A DNA stretch of 64,000 nt from Pseudomonas sp. PDNC002 (GCF_016919445.1 NZ_CP070356.1:5831502-5895501); one strand, 5' to 3'; counted from the stretch's first letter, positions 1 through 8,861 are shown. A program made the numbers and translations. The notes: generated from the sequence alone by a model not told the origin.

Positions 1-775
1 GGCCAGCCAGGCGCCGACTCGCCTCGTTGAGGTCGCGGCGGCGCTGGATCTGCTCCTGGAACTCGCCCAGCACCGCCTGGGCAACCCAGCGCGTGGGGCC
101 GTTCACCGCCCAGGGGCCGAGCAGTTTCGCCAGGCTCTCCAGCAGCCGCGGTTCGGCGAAGGCGAAGCCCAGCCGCGCACCGGCCAGGCCGAAGAACTTG
201 CCGAAGGAACGCAGCACGATCAGCCCCGGCCGGCTGGCGCAACTGGGCGTCAGGCTGTGCTCGGGCGTGCAGTCCATGAAGGCTTCGTCCACCACCAGCC
301 AGCCGCCGCGCTCCTGAAGGCGCGCGTGCCATTCCAGCAGTACGCCAGCCTCGATGCGCTTCCCCGTGGGGTTGTTCGGGTTGACCACCACCAGCACGTC
401 GAAGCGCTCCAGGTGATGAGGCACTTCCTGGTCGCTGACTTCGCGCAGGATGTGTCCGGCGGCGCGCCAGGATTCGGCGTGCTCGGCATAACAGGGCGAA
501 ACCACGCCGACCTTGCCGGGCCTGCGCAGGCGCGGCAACAGCTGGATCGCCGCCTGGCTGCCGGGCAGAGCCAGCAGCTTCTCGGCGCCGTAGTAGCGGC
601 GCGCGGCGGCTTCCAGGCCATCGCTGTCTTCGGGCAGGCGCATCCAGGCTGCCGCCGGCACGCTGGGCAGCGCCCAGGGCCAGGGAGAGATGCCGGTGGA
701 CAGGTCCAGCCACTCAGAGAGCGGAATTCCGTACTGCTGCGCCGCTTTGCGCAACCGGCCGCCATGTTCGAGCAT
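1..775 (-). CDS. cobC: Threonine-phosphate decarboxylase CobC (partial, 3' end beyond window)
   Basis: PLP-dependent fold-type I enzyme (histidinol-phosphate aminotransferase-like) that makes (R)-1-amino-2-propanol phosphate for the nucleotide loop of cobalamin. About 258 codons are present; the C-terminus lies beyond base 1. The protein begins [16 protein letters not shown], has the VVNPNNPTGK substrate/PLP segment near residue 135 and the Schiff-base motif SFGKFFG with Lys193. The ATG overlaps the cobD stop (TGATG), so the two are translationally coupled. It is the last gene visible in the riboswitch-led operon; cobQ usually follows in pseudomonads, but that is outside the window. Confidence 0.93.
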   Translation of the reverse strand, partial: MLEHGGRLRKAAQQYGIPLSEWLDLSTGISPWPWALPSVPAAAWMRLPEDSDGLEAAARRYYGAEKLLALPGSQAAIQLLPRLRRPGKVGVVSPCYAEHAESWRAAGHILREVSDQEVPHHLERFDVLVVVNPNNPTGKRIEAGVLLEWHARLQERGGWLVVDEAFMDCTPEHSLTPSCASRPGLIVLRSFGKFFGLAGARLGFAFAEPRLLESLAKLLGPWAVNGPTRWVAQAVLGEFQEQIQRRRDLNEASRRLAG

Positions 776-1851
776 CAGAGCACTCCCAGAATCAGGATGA
801 TCAGCAACCACAACAACACTCCCTGACGCACCAGGGCAAGCGCGCGCCAGATGTCCACAGCGGTCGGCGCCGGGCCTTCGCCCAACTGCGGACGCTCGTG
901 GAGTTCGCCGTGGTAGCGGGCGGAACCGCCGAGCGAAACACCCAGCGCCCCCGCGCCGGCCGCCATCACCGGACCGGCGTTGGGGCTGTCCCATTTTGGC
1001 GCCTGCGTGCGCCAGCAGCGCAGGGCCAGCCGGGTGTGGCCGAGCAGCGCGTAGGTGAAGGCCACCAGGCGCGCCGGAATGTAGTTCAGCACATCGTCGA
1101 TCTTCGCCGCCGCCCAGCCGAAGCGTTCGAAGCGTGCATTGCGGTAGCCCCACATGGCGTCGAGGGTGTTGCTCAGGCGATAGAGCACCACGCCCGGCGC
1201 TCCCGCCACGGCGAACCAGAACAGCGCGGCGAAGACCGCATCGCTGCCATTCTCCAGCACCGATTCGGTGGCCGCGCGGGCCACGGCGGTTTCGTCCAGC
1301 TCGGCGGTTTCGCGACTGACCACGTAACCCACGCGCAGGCGCGCTTCGTTCAGGTCGCCACTACGTAGCGCCAGCACCACCGGGTCGGCGTGCTCGCCCA
1401 GGCTGCGCAAGCCCAGCGCGGCGTACAGCGCCAACACCTGGACGATCCAGCCGACGTAGGGCAGCAGGCTCAGCAACAGCGCGATGAGGGTCAGCGGGAT
1501 GACCGCGATGATCCACGCGGTGACGCCATGGCTGCGCCAGCCGAGGCCGGGGGTGTCACTCTTGGGCGTAGTGGTGCTCGCTGATACGCCCTCTCCCCAG
1601 CCCTCTCCCTGAAGGGAGAGGGAGCAGATCGGAGTTGCCGACCTGCTCAGCGTTTCGCCTGAAACTGAACAGTCCCCTCTCCCTTCAGGGAGAGGGTTAG
1701 GGAGAGGGTGCTCCGGAACCCGGGAACGATTGAAGCGCCGCTCCAACCGATCCGCCAGGCGCCCGAAAGCCACCAGCGGATGCCAGCGTTTCGGCTCGCC
1801 CAGCAGGGCGTCCAGTGCCACGCCGAGGACGCTCAGCAAGGCCAGGCTCAT
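775..1851 (-). CDS. cobD: Adenosylcobinamide-phosphate synthase CobD/CbiB with an in-frame repeat insertion
   Basis: Integral membrane enzyme that attaches the aminopropanol (phosphate) arm to adenosylcobyric acid. 358 residues; family members are usually a little over 300. The N-terminus ([22 protein letters not shown]) and everything after about residue 100 look like ordinary CobD, with several hydrophobic segments and the motif [14 protein letters not shown]. Residues about 48-88 are instead the translation of a 120-bp palindromic element ([11 protein letters not shown] ... QGEGWGEG) in the same frame, which explains the extra length. Starts with ATG overlapping the bluB stop (ATGA). The insert sits after the first segment, where a loop might tolerate it, but activity cannot be judged from sequence. 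Confidence 0.92.
   Translation of the reverse strand: MSLALLSVLGVALDALLGEPKRWHPLVAFGRLADRLERRFNRSRVPEHPLPNPLPEGRGDCSVSGETLSRSATPICSLSLQGEGWGEGVSASTTTPKSDTPGLGWRSHGVTAWIIAVIPLTLIALLLSLLPYVGWIVQVLALYAALGLRSLGEHADPVVLALRSGDLNEARLRVGYVVSRETAELDETAVARAATESVLENGSDAVFAALFWFAVAGAPGVVLYRLSNTLDAMWGYRNARFERFGWAAAKIDDVLNYIPARLVAFTYALLGHTRLALRCWRTQAPKWDSPNAGPVMAAGAGALGVSLGGSARYHGELHERPQLGEGPAPTAVDIWRALALVRQGVLLWLLIILILGVL
1589..1708. repeat. Palindromic MITE/REP-like element, copy 1 (inside cobD)
   Basis: The outer ends are near-perfect inverted repeats of the form CCCTCTCCC..GGGAGAGGG, and each end is itself a hairpin (CCCTCTCCCTGAAGGGAGAGGG at the left end). The other copies in this window are at 3828-4009, 37633-37747 and 50054-50207. 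This copy is 120 bp, a multiple of three, has no stop in the cobD frame, and is therefore translated. Confidence 0.88.
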
Positions 1852-2498
1852 GCCTTCTCCCCCCAGCGGTTTTCGAACACCAACTCGTCCAGCGAGCGCG
1901 GTTGGCGCCAGCCCTCCAGGGCCAGCATCGGCGCCGGGTAGAACTCATTGACCGGCCCCAGGCAGATCACCGCAACCGCCTCGGCGCCGTCCGGCAGGCC
2001 AAGCAGGTCGCCCATTGCGACAGGATCGAACAGCGACACCCAACCCATGCCGAGCCCTTCGGCGCGCGAGGCCAGCCAGAGATTCTGGATGGCGCAGGAG
2101 AGCGAAGCGAGGTCCATGTTCGGCAGTGTGCGACGGCCGAAGACGTGCGCTTCGCGGCCATCCATCAAGGCGGCCACCAGCACTTCGGCGCAATCGAGCA
2201 CGCCCTCGACCTTCAGCTTCATGAACTCGTCGGAGCGCTCACCCAGCGCCTCGGCCGTGCGCACGCGCTCCTCTTCGATCAGGCAATGGATCGACTGGCG
2301 CAACGCCCTCGAGGTCACGCGGATAAAGCGCCAAGGCTGCATCAGCCCGACGCTGGGCGCCTGGTGCGCGGCTTCCAGCAGGCGCGCGAGCAACTCGGGC
2401 GCCACCTCGCCGCCGCTGAAGTGGCGCATGTCGCGGCGCTCGGCAATGGCGCGGTAAAGCGCGGCGCGTTCCTCGGGGCTGTAGGCGTGGTCGGTCAT
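1848..2498 (-). CDS. bluB: 5,6-dimethylbenzimidazole synthase BluB
   Basis: Flavin-destructase of the nitroreductase-like fold that cleaves FMNH2 with O2 to make the lower ligand of cobalamin. 216 residues. The N-terminal [10 protein letters not shown] and the [16 protein letters not shown] segment are typical of BluB. The start ATG overlaps the cobB stop (ATGA) and its own stop overlaps the cobD start (ATGA). Its place between cobB and cobD in a riboswitch-controlled operon supports DMB synthesis rather than generic nitroreductase activity, and implies aerobic lower-ligand synthesis. Confidence 0.93.
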   Translation of the reverse strand: MTDHAYSPEERAALYRAIAERRDMRHFSGGEVAPELLARLLEAAHQAPSVGLMQPWRFIRVTSRALRQSIHCLIEEERVRTAEALGERSDEFMKLKVEGVLDCAEVLVAALMDGREAHVFGRRTLPNMDLASLSCAIQNLWLASRAEGLGMGWVSLFDPVAMGDLLGLPDGAEAVAVICLGPVNEFYPAPMLALEGWRQPRSLDELVFENRWGEKA

Positions 2499-3790
2499 GG
2501 TCTGAAGAGTGCGGCCGCGGCATCCGGATCGGATGGCAGGTAGAAGTGGATATAGGACGCCGTGAGACGGCCACGGCGGAATACCGCCTCGGCCACCGGC
2601 TTGTCGTTCGGACATACGCCACGGGCCAGCGGTACTTCCGCGCTGTCGAGCAACGAATGGTGGAAGGTGTGCCCGCGCAGGGTGCCTTCGGGCAGCGTCA
2701 CGGCCTGCAGCGCCAGCGCGGCCAGGCGCTTCTGCATGCGCGCCTCGCCCGGCAGCAGGCCGAGCAGCTCCGCGCGTTCGCCGGCCACGTCGGTCAGGGC
2801 ATCGAGCAGATAGAGCATGCCGCCGCACTCAGCGAGGATCGGCTTGCCCATCTCATGGTGGGCGTGAATCGCCTGGGCCATGGCGCGGTTGTCGGCCAGC
2901 GCTTGCAGGTGCAATTCCGGGTAGCCGCCGGGCAGGTAGAGGCTATCCACCTCCGGCAGCGATTCGTCACGCAGCGGCGAGAAGAACACCAGCTCGGCGC
3001 CCAGTTCGCGCAGCAGGTCGAGGTTGGCCTGGTAGAGGAAGGCGAAAGCATTGTCCCGCGCCACGCCGATACGCACGCCGTCGAGACCGGAAGATTCGCT
3101 GCGCGGCTCGGGCACGGCAAAGCTCACCGGTAAGGGCAGCTCGGTACTGGCACTGGCAGCCAGGGCATCGGCGGCGGCGTCCAGGCGTGCGTCGAGGTCG
3201 GCCAGTTCATCGGCCTGCACAAGCCCGAGATGACGGCTTGGCAACTCGACCTCGGTGTCACGCGGGAGTGCGCCATACCAGCGAATCCACTCGGGCAGGC
3301 TATCGCGCACCAGGTCGCGGTGGCGCTGGCTACCGATGCGGTTGGCGAGCACGCCGGAGAACGGCAGGTCCGGCTGGTAGGTGGCCATGCCAACGGCCAT
3401 CGCGCCGAAGGTCTGGGCCATCGACTGGCCATTGATCACGGCCATCACCGGCACGTTGAAGCGCCGCGCGAGATCGGCGGCCGAGGGCGAGCCGTCGAAC
3501 AGGCCCATCACGCCTTCGATGAGGATCAGGTCGGCCTCACCGGCCGCTTCCCAGAGCAACCGGCGGCTTTCGCTCTCGCCGACCATCCACAGGTCCAACT
3601 GATAGACCGGCGCGCCACTGGCGCGAGCGAGGATCATCGGGTCGAGGAAATCCGGGCCGCACTTGAACACCCGCACCTTGCGCCCGAGGCGCGTATGCAG
3701 GCGCGCCAGGGCGGCGGTCACGGTGGTCTTGCCCTGGCCGGAGGCGGGAGCGGCGATCAGTAGGGCGGGGCATTGGCGCGCATCGAGCAT
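2495..3790 (-). CDS. cobB: Cobyrinate a,c-diamide synthase (CobB/CbiA type)
   Basis: ATP-dependent glutamine amidotransferase that amidates the a and c carboxylates of (hydrogeno)byrinic acid. 431 residues, normal for the family. Residues 14-23 (APASGQGKTT) are the P-loop of the dethiobiotin-synthetase-like domain; VFKCGPDFLDP follows; the C-terminal class I amidotransferase domain carries ILAECGGMLYLL with the nucleophilic Cys. The ATG at 3790 begins the conserved MLDARQCPALLIA segment. The reading frame is open further upstream, but there it only translates repeat DNA, so the longer start is rejected. Confidence 0.93.
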   Translation of the reverse strand: MLDARQCPALLIAAPASGQGKTTVTAALARLHTRLGRKVRVFKCGPDFLDPMILARASGAPVYQLDLWMVGESESRRLLWEAAGEADLILIEGVMGLFDGSPSAADLARRFNVPVMAVINGQSMAQTFGAMAVGMATYQPDLPFSGVLANRIGSQRHRDLVRDSLPEWIRWYGALPRDTEVELPSRHLGLVQADELADLDARLDAAADALAASASTELPLPVSFAVPEPRSESSGLDGVRIGVARDNAFAFLYQANLDLLRELGAELVFFSPLRDESLPEVDSLYLPGGYPELHLQALADNRAMAQAIHAHHEMGKPILAECGGMLYLLDALTDVAGERAELLGLLPGEARMQKRLAALALQAVTLPEGTLRGHTFHHSLLDSAEVPLARGVCPNDKPVAEAVFRRGRLTASYIHFYLPSDPDAAAALFRP

Positions 3791-3827
3791 CAGGCGCGCT
3801 CCGTAGTAGCAGAAAAGGCGAAGAGCA

Positions 3828-4009
3828 CCCTCACCCCAACCCTCTCCCAGGGGGAGAGGGGGCAGTTGGGTGCCATCTGCAGCAGTTGTGTCCGATGCAC
3901 GACTATCGCGCCACCACCGAGCCCGCCAACAGCATCGACCGGCGAGCGCCGCAGTCCGACTGCACGCCGAACGGCCCCCTCTCCCCCTGGGAGAGGGCTG
4001 GGGTGAGGG
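3828..4009. repeat. Palindromic MITE/REP-like element, copy 2 (between cobO and cobB)
   Basis: 182-bp element with inverted ends CCCTCACCCCAACCCTCTCCC and GGGAGAGGGCTGGGGTGAGGG; each end also holds a local hairpin. It fills most of the 232-base cobO-cobB gap, the only wide gap in an otherwise overlapping operon. The transcribed RNA would fold strongly and may separate translation or lower expression of the genes beyond it. Confidence 0.88.
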
Positions 4010-4022
4010 CAAGCCACGAACA

Positions 4023-4634
4023 TCAGAACTCCACCCCTTTCTGCGCCTTGATCCCAGCCTTGAAGGCATGTTTCACCAGGCCCATCTCGGTCACGGTATC
4101 GGCGGCCTCGACCATGGCCGGCTGCACCCCCCGACCGGTGGCGACCGCATGCTGCATCGGCGGACGGGCAGCAATATCGGCGAGCACCGTGTCCAGCTCC
4201 AGATAGCCGTGCTTGAGGGCAATGTTCACCTCGTCCAGCACTACCAGGCCAATCTGCGGATCGGCCAGCAGTTGGCGCGCCACGTCCCAAGCCGCCTGCG
4301 CCTTGGCGATATCGCGCTGACGATCCTGGGTTTCCCAGGTGAAGCCCTCGCCCATCACATGGAAGCTGACTTCCTCGGGGAAACGGCGGAAAAACGCTTC
4401 CTCGCCGGTGGTCGCGGCGCCCTTGATGAACTGCACCACGCCAACCTTCATACCGTGGCCCAGCGCGCGGGCGACCATGCCGAAGGCCGAGCTGCTCTTG
4501 CCCTTGCCGTTGCCACTGTTGACCAGGAACACACCGCGTTCGCCCTGGGCCTGGGCGATCTTCTCGTCGATCACCGATTTCTTGCGCTGCATGCGCGAAC
4601 GGTGGCGTTCGTCCTTTTCAGGGGATTCAGTCAT
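4023..4634 (-). CDS. cobO: Cob(I)yrinic acid a,c-diamide adenosyltransferase (CobO/BtuR)
   Basis: Transfers the 5'-deoxyadenosyl group of ATP to reduced corrinoids. 203 residues. The P-loop variant SGNGKGKSS lies at residues 40-48, followed by MKVGVVQFIKG, and VVLDEVNIAL and the C-terminal region AADTVTEMGLVKHAF are characteristic of the CobA/BtuR/CobO family. The start MTESPEKDERHRSR is chosen because family members begin with this charged segment; an upstream in-frame ATG would add ten residues. It is the first gene of the operon, about 280 nt downstream of a cobalamin riboswitch. Confidence 0.94.
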   Translation of the reverse strand: MTESPEKDERHRSRMQRKKSVIDEKIAQAQGERGVFLVNSGNGKGKSSSAFGMVARALGHGMKVGVVQFIKGAATTGEEAFFRRFPEEVSFHVMGEGFTWETQDRQRDIAKAQAAWDVARQLLADPQIGLVVLDEVNIALKHGYLELDTVLADIAARPPMQHAVATGRGVQPAMVEAADTVTEMGLVKHAFKAGIKAQKGVEF

Positions 4635-4917
4635 GGGGATTGCCTCTAGAAAGGGAGCGCGCACGCGCCAGCTCGCCGGCCGGGCGGCAGCGAGCGAAAA
4701 ATGGGATGGACAGGAACGAACCGCCGGCGCGCAGCGACGCCATGCGGTAAAGGCCGCTCAGCGCGAAGGCTGTCGGCTTGGGAAACAGGGAATTCACCTG
4801 AAGGATTCTCCGCCGCTCTCACCCGCGCGGCACTGACCAGTCGGGGCAGGCGGAGGACATCGAACGCGCGGCGCCAGGGAGCGCCACGACGATCGGCAGC
4901 GCCTCCCGCGATGCCAT

Positions 4918-5118
4918 GCGATGCAGCAGGCCGGTCTCCGGGCTTGCGAGTGAAGCCCGAGGGCTTTCGGAAAACCACGCCTTCCCATGCCAGTGGCACA
5001 GTGGCTCAGTGCGGTTCCAGACTCGCTTACCGTTGCGGGGGCAGCGCCGGAATGGTCGATGCAAGGATCGAATTCACCGGCTTCCCTGTTTCACCCTTGG
5101 CTTGCGCCGCGGGCACCT
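4918..5118 (-). promoter_or_regulatory. Cobalamin riboswitch upstream of cobO
   Basis: On the minus strand the conserved cobalamin aptamer elements occur in the right order: CAGGTGCC, AACAGGGAAGCCGGTGAA, CTGCCCCCGCAACGGTAA, the B12 box GAGCCACTGTG, GGGAAGGCG, and finally the CCCGGAGACCGGCCTGC closing segment. The aptamer is followed by an unusually long leader of about 280 nt before cobO. Expected effect: adenosylcobalamin binding lowers expression of the cob operon. Edges are approximate. Confidence 0.93.
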
Positions 5119-5265
5119 GAAGCAGGCGCGCAGCTTAGTGGTTGGCGGGCTGAGGCGTCAATTGAACAGGATGTCGCCATTGCCTTGAGCCAAGTCATGC
5201 AGGCGTCTAAAAAGGCCAGCACAAGCACACTGGTGGCAAAGGCGAACTCCGCTAGAATGCGTCTC

Positions 5266-6411
5266 ATGACGACGACTGCCCAACCCGGCCAGCTTCAGCT
5301 CGACTCCGCCGCGACCCCGCCCTTGATGCACATCAGCGGCGACTGGACGCTCGCGCACTTCGCCACGCTGGAGTCCCAGGTGGCCGCCCAGCGGCACGCC
5401 GAATCCCCCGCCTTGCTGGACTTCACCGGCCTCGGCGCACTGGATACCGCCGGCGCCGCGCTGCTCGCGGAGATAATCGGCGGCGCGCGCATGAGCCAGC
5501 TCGACCAGATCGCCCGCAACCTCCCAGCCGAGCGCCAGGCACTGCTGCGCACCGTCGGCAGCGCCATCACCCAGTGCCGCCTGGACGAAAAAGGCCCGGC
5601 GCCGGGCAACGCACTGGTCGACGTGCTGGAGCGCATCGGCGTCGCCACCCTGACCTTCAAGGACCATCTGATCGGCGTGCTGGGCTTCATCGGCCTGACG
5701 CTACAGACGCTGGTGCGCAACCTGCTCCGCCCACGGCGCTGGCGCCTGACCGCACTGGCTGCGCACATGGAAGAAACCGGGCTGGACGCCGTGCCCATCG
5801 TCGCCCTGCTCACCTTCATGGTCGGCGCGGTGGTGGCCTTCCTCGGCGCCACGGTGCTGCAGAAATTCGGCGCGCAGATCTACACCGTCGACCTCGTGGG
5901 CTTCTCCTTCCTCCGTGAATTCGGCGTGCTGCTCACCGCGATCCTGCTGGCCGGCCGCACCGCCAGTGCCTTCACCGCACAGATCGGCTCGATGAAGGCC
6001 AACCAGGAGATCGACGCCATCCAGGCCCTGGGCCTCGACCCGGTGGAGTTGCTGGTGCTGCCGCGCGTGCTGGCCCTGCTGCTGACCCTGCCGATGCTGA
6101 CCTTCCTGGCGATGATCTCCGGCATCTTCGGCGGCGGCGTGGTCTGTGCGCTGAGCCTGGACATCTCGCCGCGCATGTTCCTCTACATGCTGCAGAACGA
6201 CATCGCCGTGCAGCACTTCCTGGTCGGCATCGTCAAAGCCCCGGTATTCGCCTTCATCATCGCCGTGATCGGCTGCCTGGAAGGCTTCCGCGTCAGCGGC
6301 AGCGCGCAGTCGGTGGGCGAGCACACGACTTCCAGCGTGGTCCAGTCGATCTTCGTGGTGATCCTGCTGGATGCGATGTTCGCGCTGTTCTTCATGGAGA
6401 TGGGCTGGTGA
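5266..6411 (+). CDS. MlaE/YrbE-type ABC permease with N-terminal STAS-like domain
   Basis: Inner-membrane permease of an MCE (Mla-like) lipid transporter. 381 residues, longer than the roughly 260 of a plain MlaE. Residues about 10-110 look like a STAS domain (LLDFTGLGALDTAGAALLAEI), i.e. an MlaB-like module fused to the permease; the remainder is the MlaE fold with about five or six hydrophobic segments and the coupling region GRTASAFTAQIGSMKANQEIDA split around the usual EIDAI motif. There is no strong ribosome site; ATG 5257 is an alternative start three codons upstream. Its stop overlaps the GTG of the ATPase gene (GTGA). Confidence 0.88.
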   Translation: MTTTAQPGQLQLDSAATPPLMHISGDWTLAHFATLESQVAAQRHAESPALLDFTGLGALDTAGAALLAEIIGGARMSQLDQIARNLPAERQALLRTVGSAITQCRLDEKGPAPGNALVDVLERIGVATLTFKDHLIGVLGFIGLTLQTLVRNLLRPRRWRLTALAAHMEETGLDAVPIVALLTFMVGAVVAFLGATVLQKFGAQIYTVDLVGFSFLREFGVLLTAILLAGRTASAFTAQIGSMKANQEIDAIQALGLDPVELLVLPRVLALLLTLPMLTFLAMISGIFGGGVVCALSLDISPRMFLYMLQNDIAVQHFLVGIVKAPVFAFIIAVIGCLEGFRVSGSAQSVGEHTTSSVVQSIFVVILLDAMFALFFMEMGW

Positions 6412-7193
6412 GCGAACCGATCATCGTCGTCCGCGACCTGGCCAACCGCTTCGGCACCCACGCGGTGCACGAGCACCTGGACCTCGACGTGATGAAGGGC
6501 GAGATCCTCGGCGTGGTCGGCGGCTCGGGCACCGGCAAATCCGTGCTGCTGCGCAGCATCATCGGCCTGCGCCAGCCCAGCGAAGGCAGCGTCCACGTGT
6601 TCGGGCAGAACCTGCCGGCATTGGCGCCGCTGGAGCGCTCCAAGCTGGAACGACGCTTCGGCGTGCTGTTCCAGAACGGCGCGCTGTTCTCCTCGCTGAC
6701 GGTGAGCGAGAACATCTGCCTGCCACTGATCGAGCACGCCGGCCTGTCGCGCAGCGATGCCGAGTTCATGGCCAAGGTGAAGATCTCCCTCGCCGGCCTG
6801 CCACCGGACGCGGGCGCCAAATACCCGGCCGAGCTGTCCGGCGGCATGGTCAAGCGTGCCGCGCTGGCCCGCGCCCTGGCGCTGGACCCGGACATCCTGT
6901 TCCTCGACGAACCCACCGCCGGCCTCGACCCCATCGGCGCGGCGGCCTTCGACCAACTCATCCTGACCCTGCGCGACGCGTTCGGCCTCACCGTGTTCCT
7001 GGTCACCCACGACCTCGACACCCTCTACACCATCTGCGACCGCGTCGCCGTGCTCTCGCAGAAGCGGGTGCTGGTGGTCGGCCCACTGGATCAGGTCGCC
7101 CAGACCGACGATGCCTGGGTGCAGGACTACTTCCACGGCCCCCGCGGCCGTGCCGCGCTGCAGGCCACCGAACACCTGCGGGAGGAAAACTGA
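6408..7193 (+). CDS. MlaF-type ABC transporter ATP-binding protein
   Basis: Cytoplasmic ATPase of the MCE lipid transport system. 261 residues. Walker A is GGSGTGKS (about residues 38-45), the signature is LSGGMVKRAALARAL, and Walker B is DILFLDEPTAGLDP, all as in the MlaF/MlaF-like family (the signature has MVKR rather than QQQR). Starts at GTG overlapping the permease stop and is followed after two bases by the MCE gene, which has its own Shine-Dalgarno GGAGG. Substrate is inferred from the family (phospholipids or related apolar molecules). Confidence 0.92.
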   Translation: MSEPIIVVRDLANRFGTHAVHEHLDLDVMKGEILGVVGGSGTGKSVLLRSIIGLRQPSEGSVHVFGQNLPALAPLERSKLERRFGVLFQNGALFSSLTVSENICLPLIEHAGLSRSDAEFMAKVKISLAGLPPDAGAKYPAELSGGMVKRAALARALALDPDILFLDEPTAGLDPIGAAAFDQLILTLRDAFGLTVFLVTHDLDTLYTICDRVAVLSQKRVLVVGPLDQVAQTDDAWVQDYFHGPRGRAALQATEHLREEN

Positions 7194-7195
7194 AA

Positions 7196-8134
7196 ATGGA
7201 AACCCGTGCCCATCACGTGCTGATCGGCCTGTTCACCCTCGTCGTGTCGATCGGCGCGCTGCTCTTCGCGCTCTGGCTGGCACAGTCGAGCAACGACCAG
7301 CGCTACAAGATCTACGACGTGATCTTCAGCGAGGCGGTGACCGGTCTGTCCGAAGGCGGCACCGTGCAGTACAGCGGCATCCGCGTCGGCGACGTGGTCT
7401 CGCTGCGCCTGGACCCGAACGATCCGCGCAAGGTCCGCGCGCGCATCCGCGTCTACGACAGCACGCCGATCCGCGAGGACACGCGCGCCAAGCTGGCCCT
7501 CACCGGCGTCACCGGCCAGGCCATCATCCAGCTCTCCAGCGCCGGCCAGGACAGCCCGTCACTGGAAAGCAAGGATGGTGGAATCCCGGTGATCAAGACC
7601 ATCCCCTCGCCCTTCGCCAAGCTGCTGGCCAACGGCGAGGACATCGCCACCAACATCAACAACCTGATCAACAACGTGAACCGCATGTTCTCCCAGGAGA
7701 ACGTCGACCGTATCAGCCGCACCCTGGACCACATCGACCAGGCAACCGGCGTGGTCGCCGAACAGCGCGACGACATCCGTCGAACCTTCAAGGAACTGGC
7801 TGCCGCCAGCGAGCAGGCGCGCATCACCCTGGCCAATGCCAGCCAGTTACTCGACCGCGCCAACCAGACCCTGGGCGGCAAGGGCCAGACGATCCTCGAC
7901 GACACCCAGAAGACCCTCGCCGCGCTGCGCACCAGCAGCGAACGGGTGGAGCAACTGCTGAACAGCAACTACGACTCGGTGAACGGCGGCCTCAATGGCC
8001 TGGGCGAAATCGGCCCGGCGATCCGCGAACTGCGCTCCACCCTGGAAGACCTGCGCGGCGTCACCCGCCGCCTGCAGGAAAACCCCACCGGCTACCTGCT
8101 CGGCCGCGAACGCAACAAGGAGTTCCAGCCATGA
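7196..8134 (+). CDS. MCE-domain substrate-binding protein (MlaD/PqiB-like)
   Basis: Membrane-anchored periplasmic protein with one N-terminal transmembrane helix (residues about 8-28, HHVLIGLFTLVVSIGALLF) and a single MCE domain (about 40-120, with YSGIRVGDVVSLRL), then a long helical tail that includes TLDHIDQATGVVAEQRDDIR and ends near residue 312. MCE proteins form hexameric rings or tubes that carry lipids between membranes. Good ribosome site GGAGG eight bases before the ATG. Stop overlaps the next start (ATGA). Longer than E. coli MlaD because of the C-terminal helices, resembling the single-MCE paralogues that pair with a lipoprotein. Confidence 0.92.
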   Translation: METRAHHVLIGLFTLVVSIGALLFALWLAQSSNDQRYKIYDVIFSEAVTGLSEGGTVQYSGIRVGDVVSLRLDPNDPRKVRARIRVYDSTPIREDTRAKLALTGVTGQAIIQLSSAGQDSPSLESKDGGIPVIKTIPSPFAKLLANGEDIATNINNLINNVNRMFSQENVDRISRTLDHIDQATGVVAEQRDDIRRTFKELAAASEQARITLANASQLLDRANQTLGGKGQTILDDTQKTLAALRTSSERVEQLLNSNYDSVNGGLNGLGEIGPAIRELRSTLEDLRGVTRRLQENPTGYLLGRERNKEFQP

Positions 8135-8763
8135 CCGCCCTTCCCCGCCTGCTCGGCGCCGCCGCCCTGGTCAGTCTGCTGGGCGCTTGCTCGATCCTCC
8201 CGGAAGCGGAAAGCCCGGACTTCTACCTGCTGCCGGCCACCCAGCAACCGGCGCGCAGCAGCGCGGCGGTGGATTGGTCGCTGCGGGTCAGCGCACCCAC
8301 CGCGGGTCTGGCGCTGGACAGCAATCGCATCGCCGTGGTCCCGCAGGGCAGCCAGCTGAGCAGCTACCAGGGCGCGCGCTGGAGCAACCGCGCTCCGGGC
8401 CTGCTGCGTGATCGCCTGATCGACGCCTTCACCGCCAACGGCAGCGTCCACGCCCTGAGCAGCGACGAAGCCAGCCTGCAGGCCGACCTGGACCTGACCG
8501 GCGAGTTGCGCGCGTTCCAGAGCGAATACCAGAACGGCAAACCGGTGGTCCACATCCGTTATGACGCGCGTCTGGTGCGCACGCTCGGCCAACGCATCGT
8601 CGCCGCCCGCACCTTCGAGGTCCGCCAGCCTGTAGACGGTAAACAGGTGCCCGAAGTGGTCAATGCCTTCGGCAAGGCTGCCGACCATCTTTCCGCGCAG
8701 GTCGTGGAGTGGACGTTGCAGCAGGGGCAACTGAATCGCCCACAGGATGGCAGCACCCGATAG
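8131..8763 (+). CDS. ABC-transport auxiliary lipoprotein (PqiC/ABC_trans_aux family)
   Basis: 210-residue lipoprotein. The signal peptide ends in the lipobox LLGAC with lipidated Cys20, followed by SILPEAESPDFYLLPA, the start typical of the ABC_trans_aux family. Such proteins sit in the periplasmic leaflet of the outer membrane and are thought to receive or dock the MCE tube (compare PqiC). Last gene of the four-gene operon; start ATG overlaps the MCE stop. Role is inferred from family and operon. Confidence 0.88.
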   Translation: MTALPRLLGAAALVSLLGACSILPEAESPDFYLLPATQQPARSSAAVDWSLRVSAPTAGLALDSNRIAVVPQGSQLSSYQGARWSNRAPGLLRDRLIDAFTANGSVHALSSDEASLQADLDLTGELRAFQSEYQNGKPVVHIRYDARLVRTLGQRIVAARTFEVRQPVDGKQVPEVVNAFGKAADHLSAQVVEWTLQQGQLNRPQDGSTR

Positions 8764-8861
8764 CCTGAAGACAACCGCATCACGTCCTGCTCAGGGCAGG
8801 TTGTGCGCTTGTCGTGTGATGGCTCAAGCTCGCGGGATTTCACCGACACGGAAGTTCGCAT

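Noticed and set aside
2495..4069. Longer cobB start upstream at 4069
   Set aside because: The extra N-terminus translates the palindromic element; CobB family start is at 3790.
4646..4999. 117-residue reading frame on the minus strand over the riboswitch and cobO leader
   Set aside because: It overlaps the cobalamin aptamer, has no family resemblance and is better explained as leader RNA.
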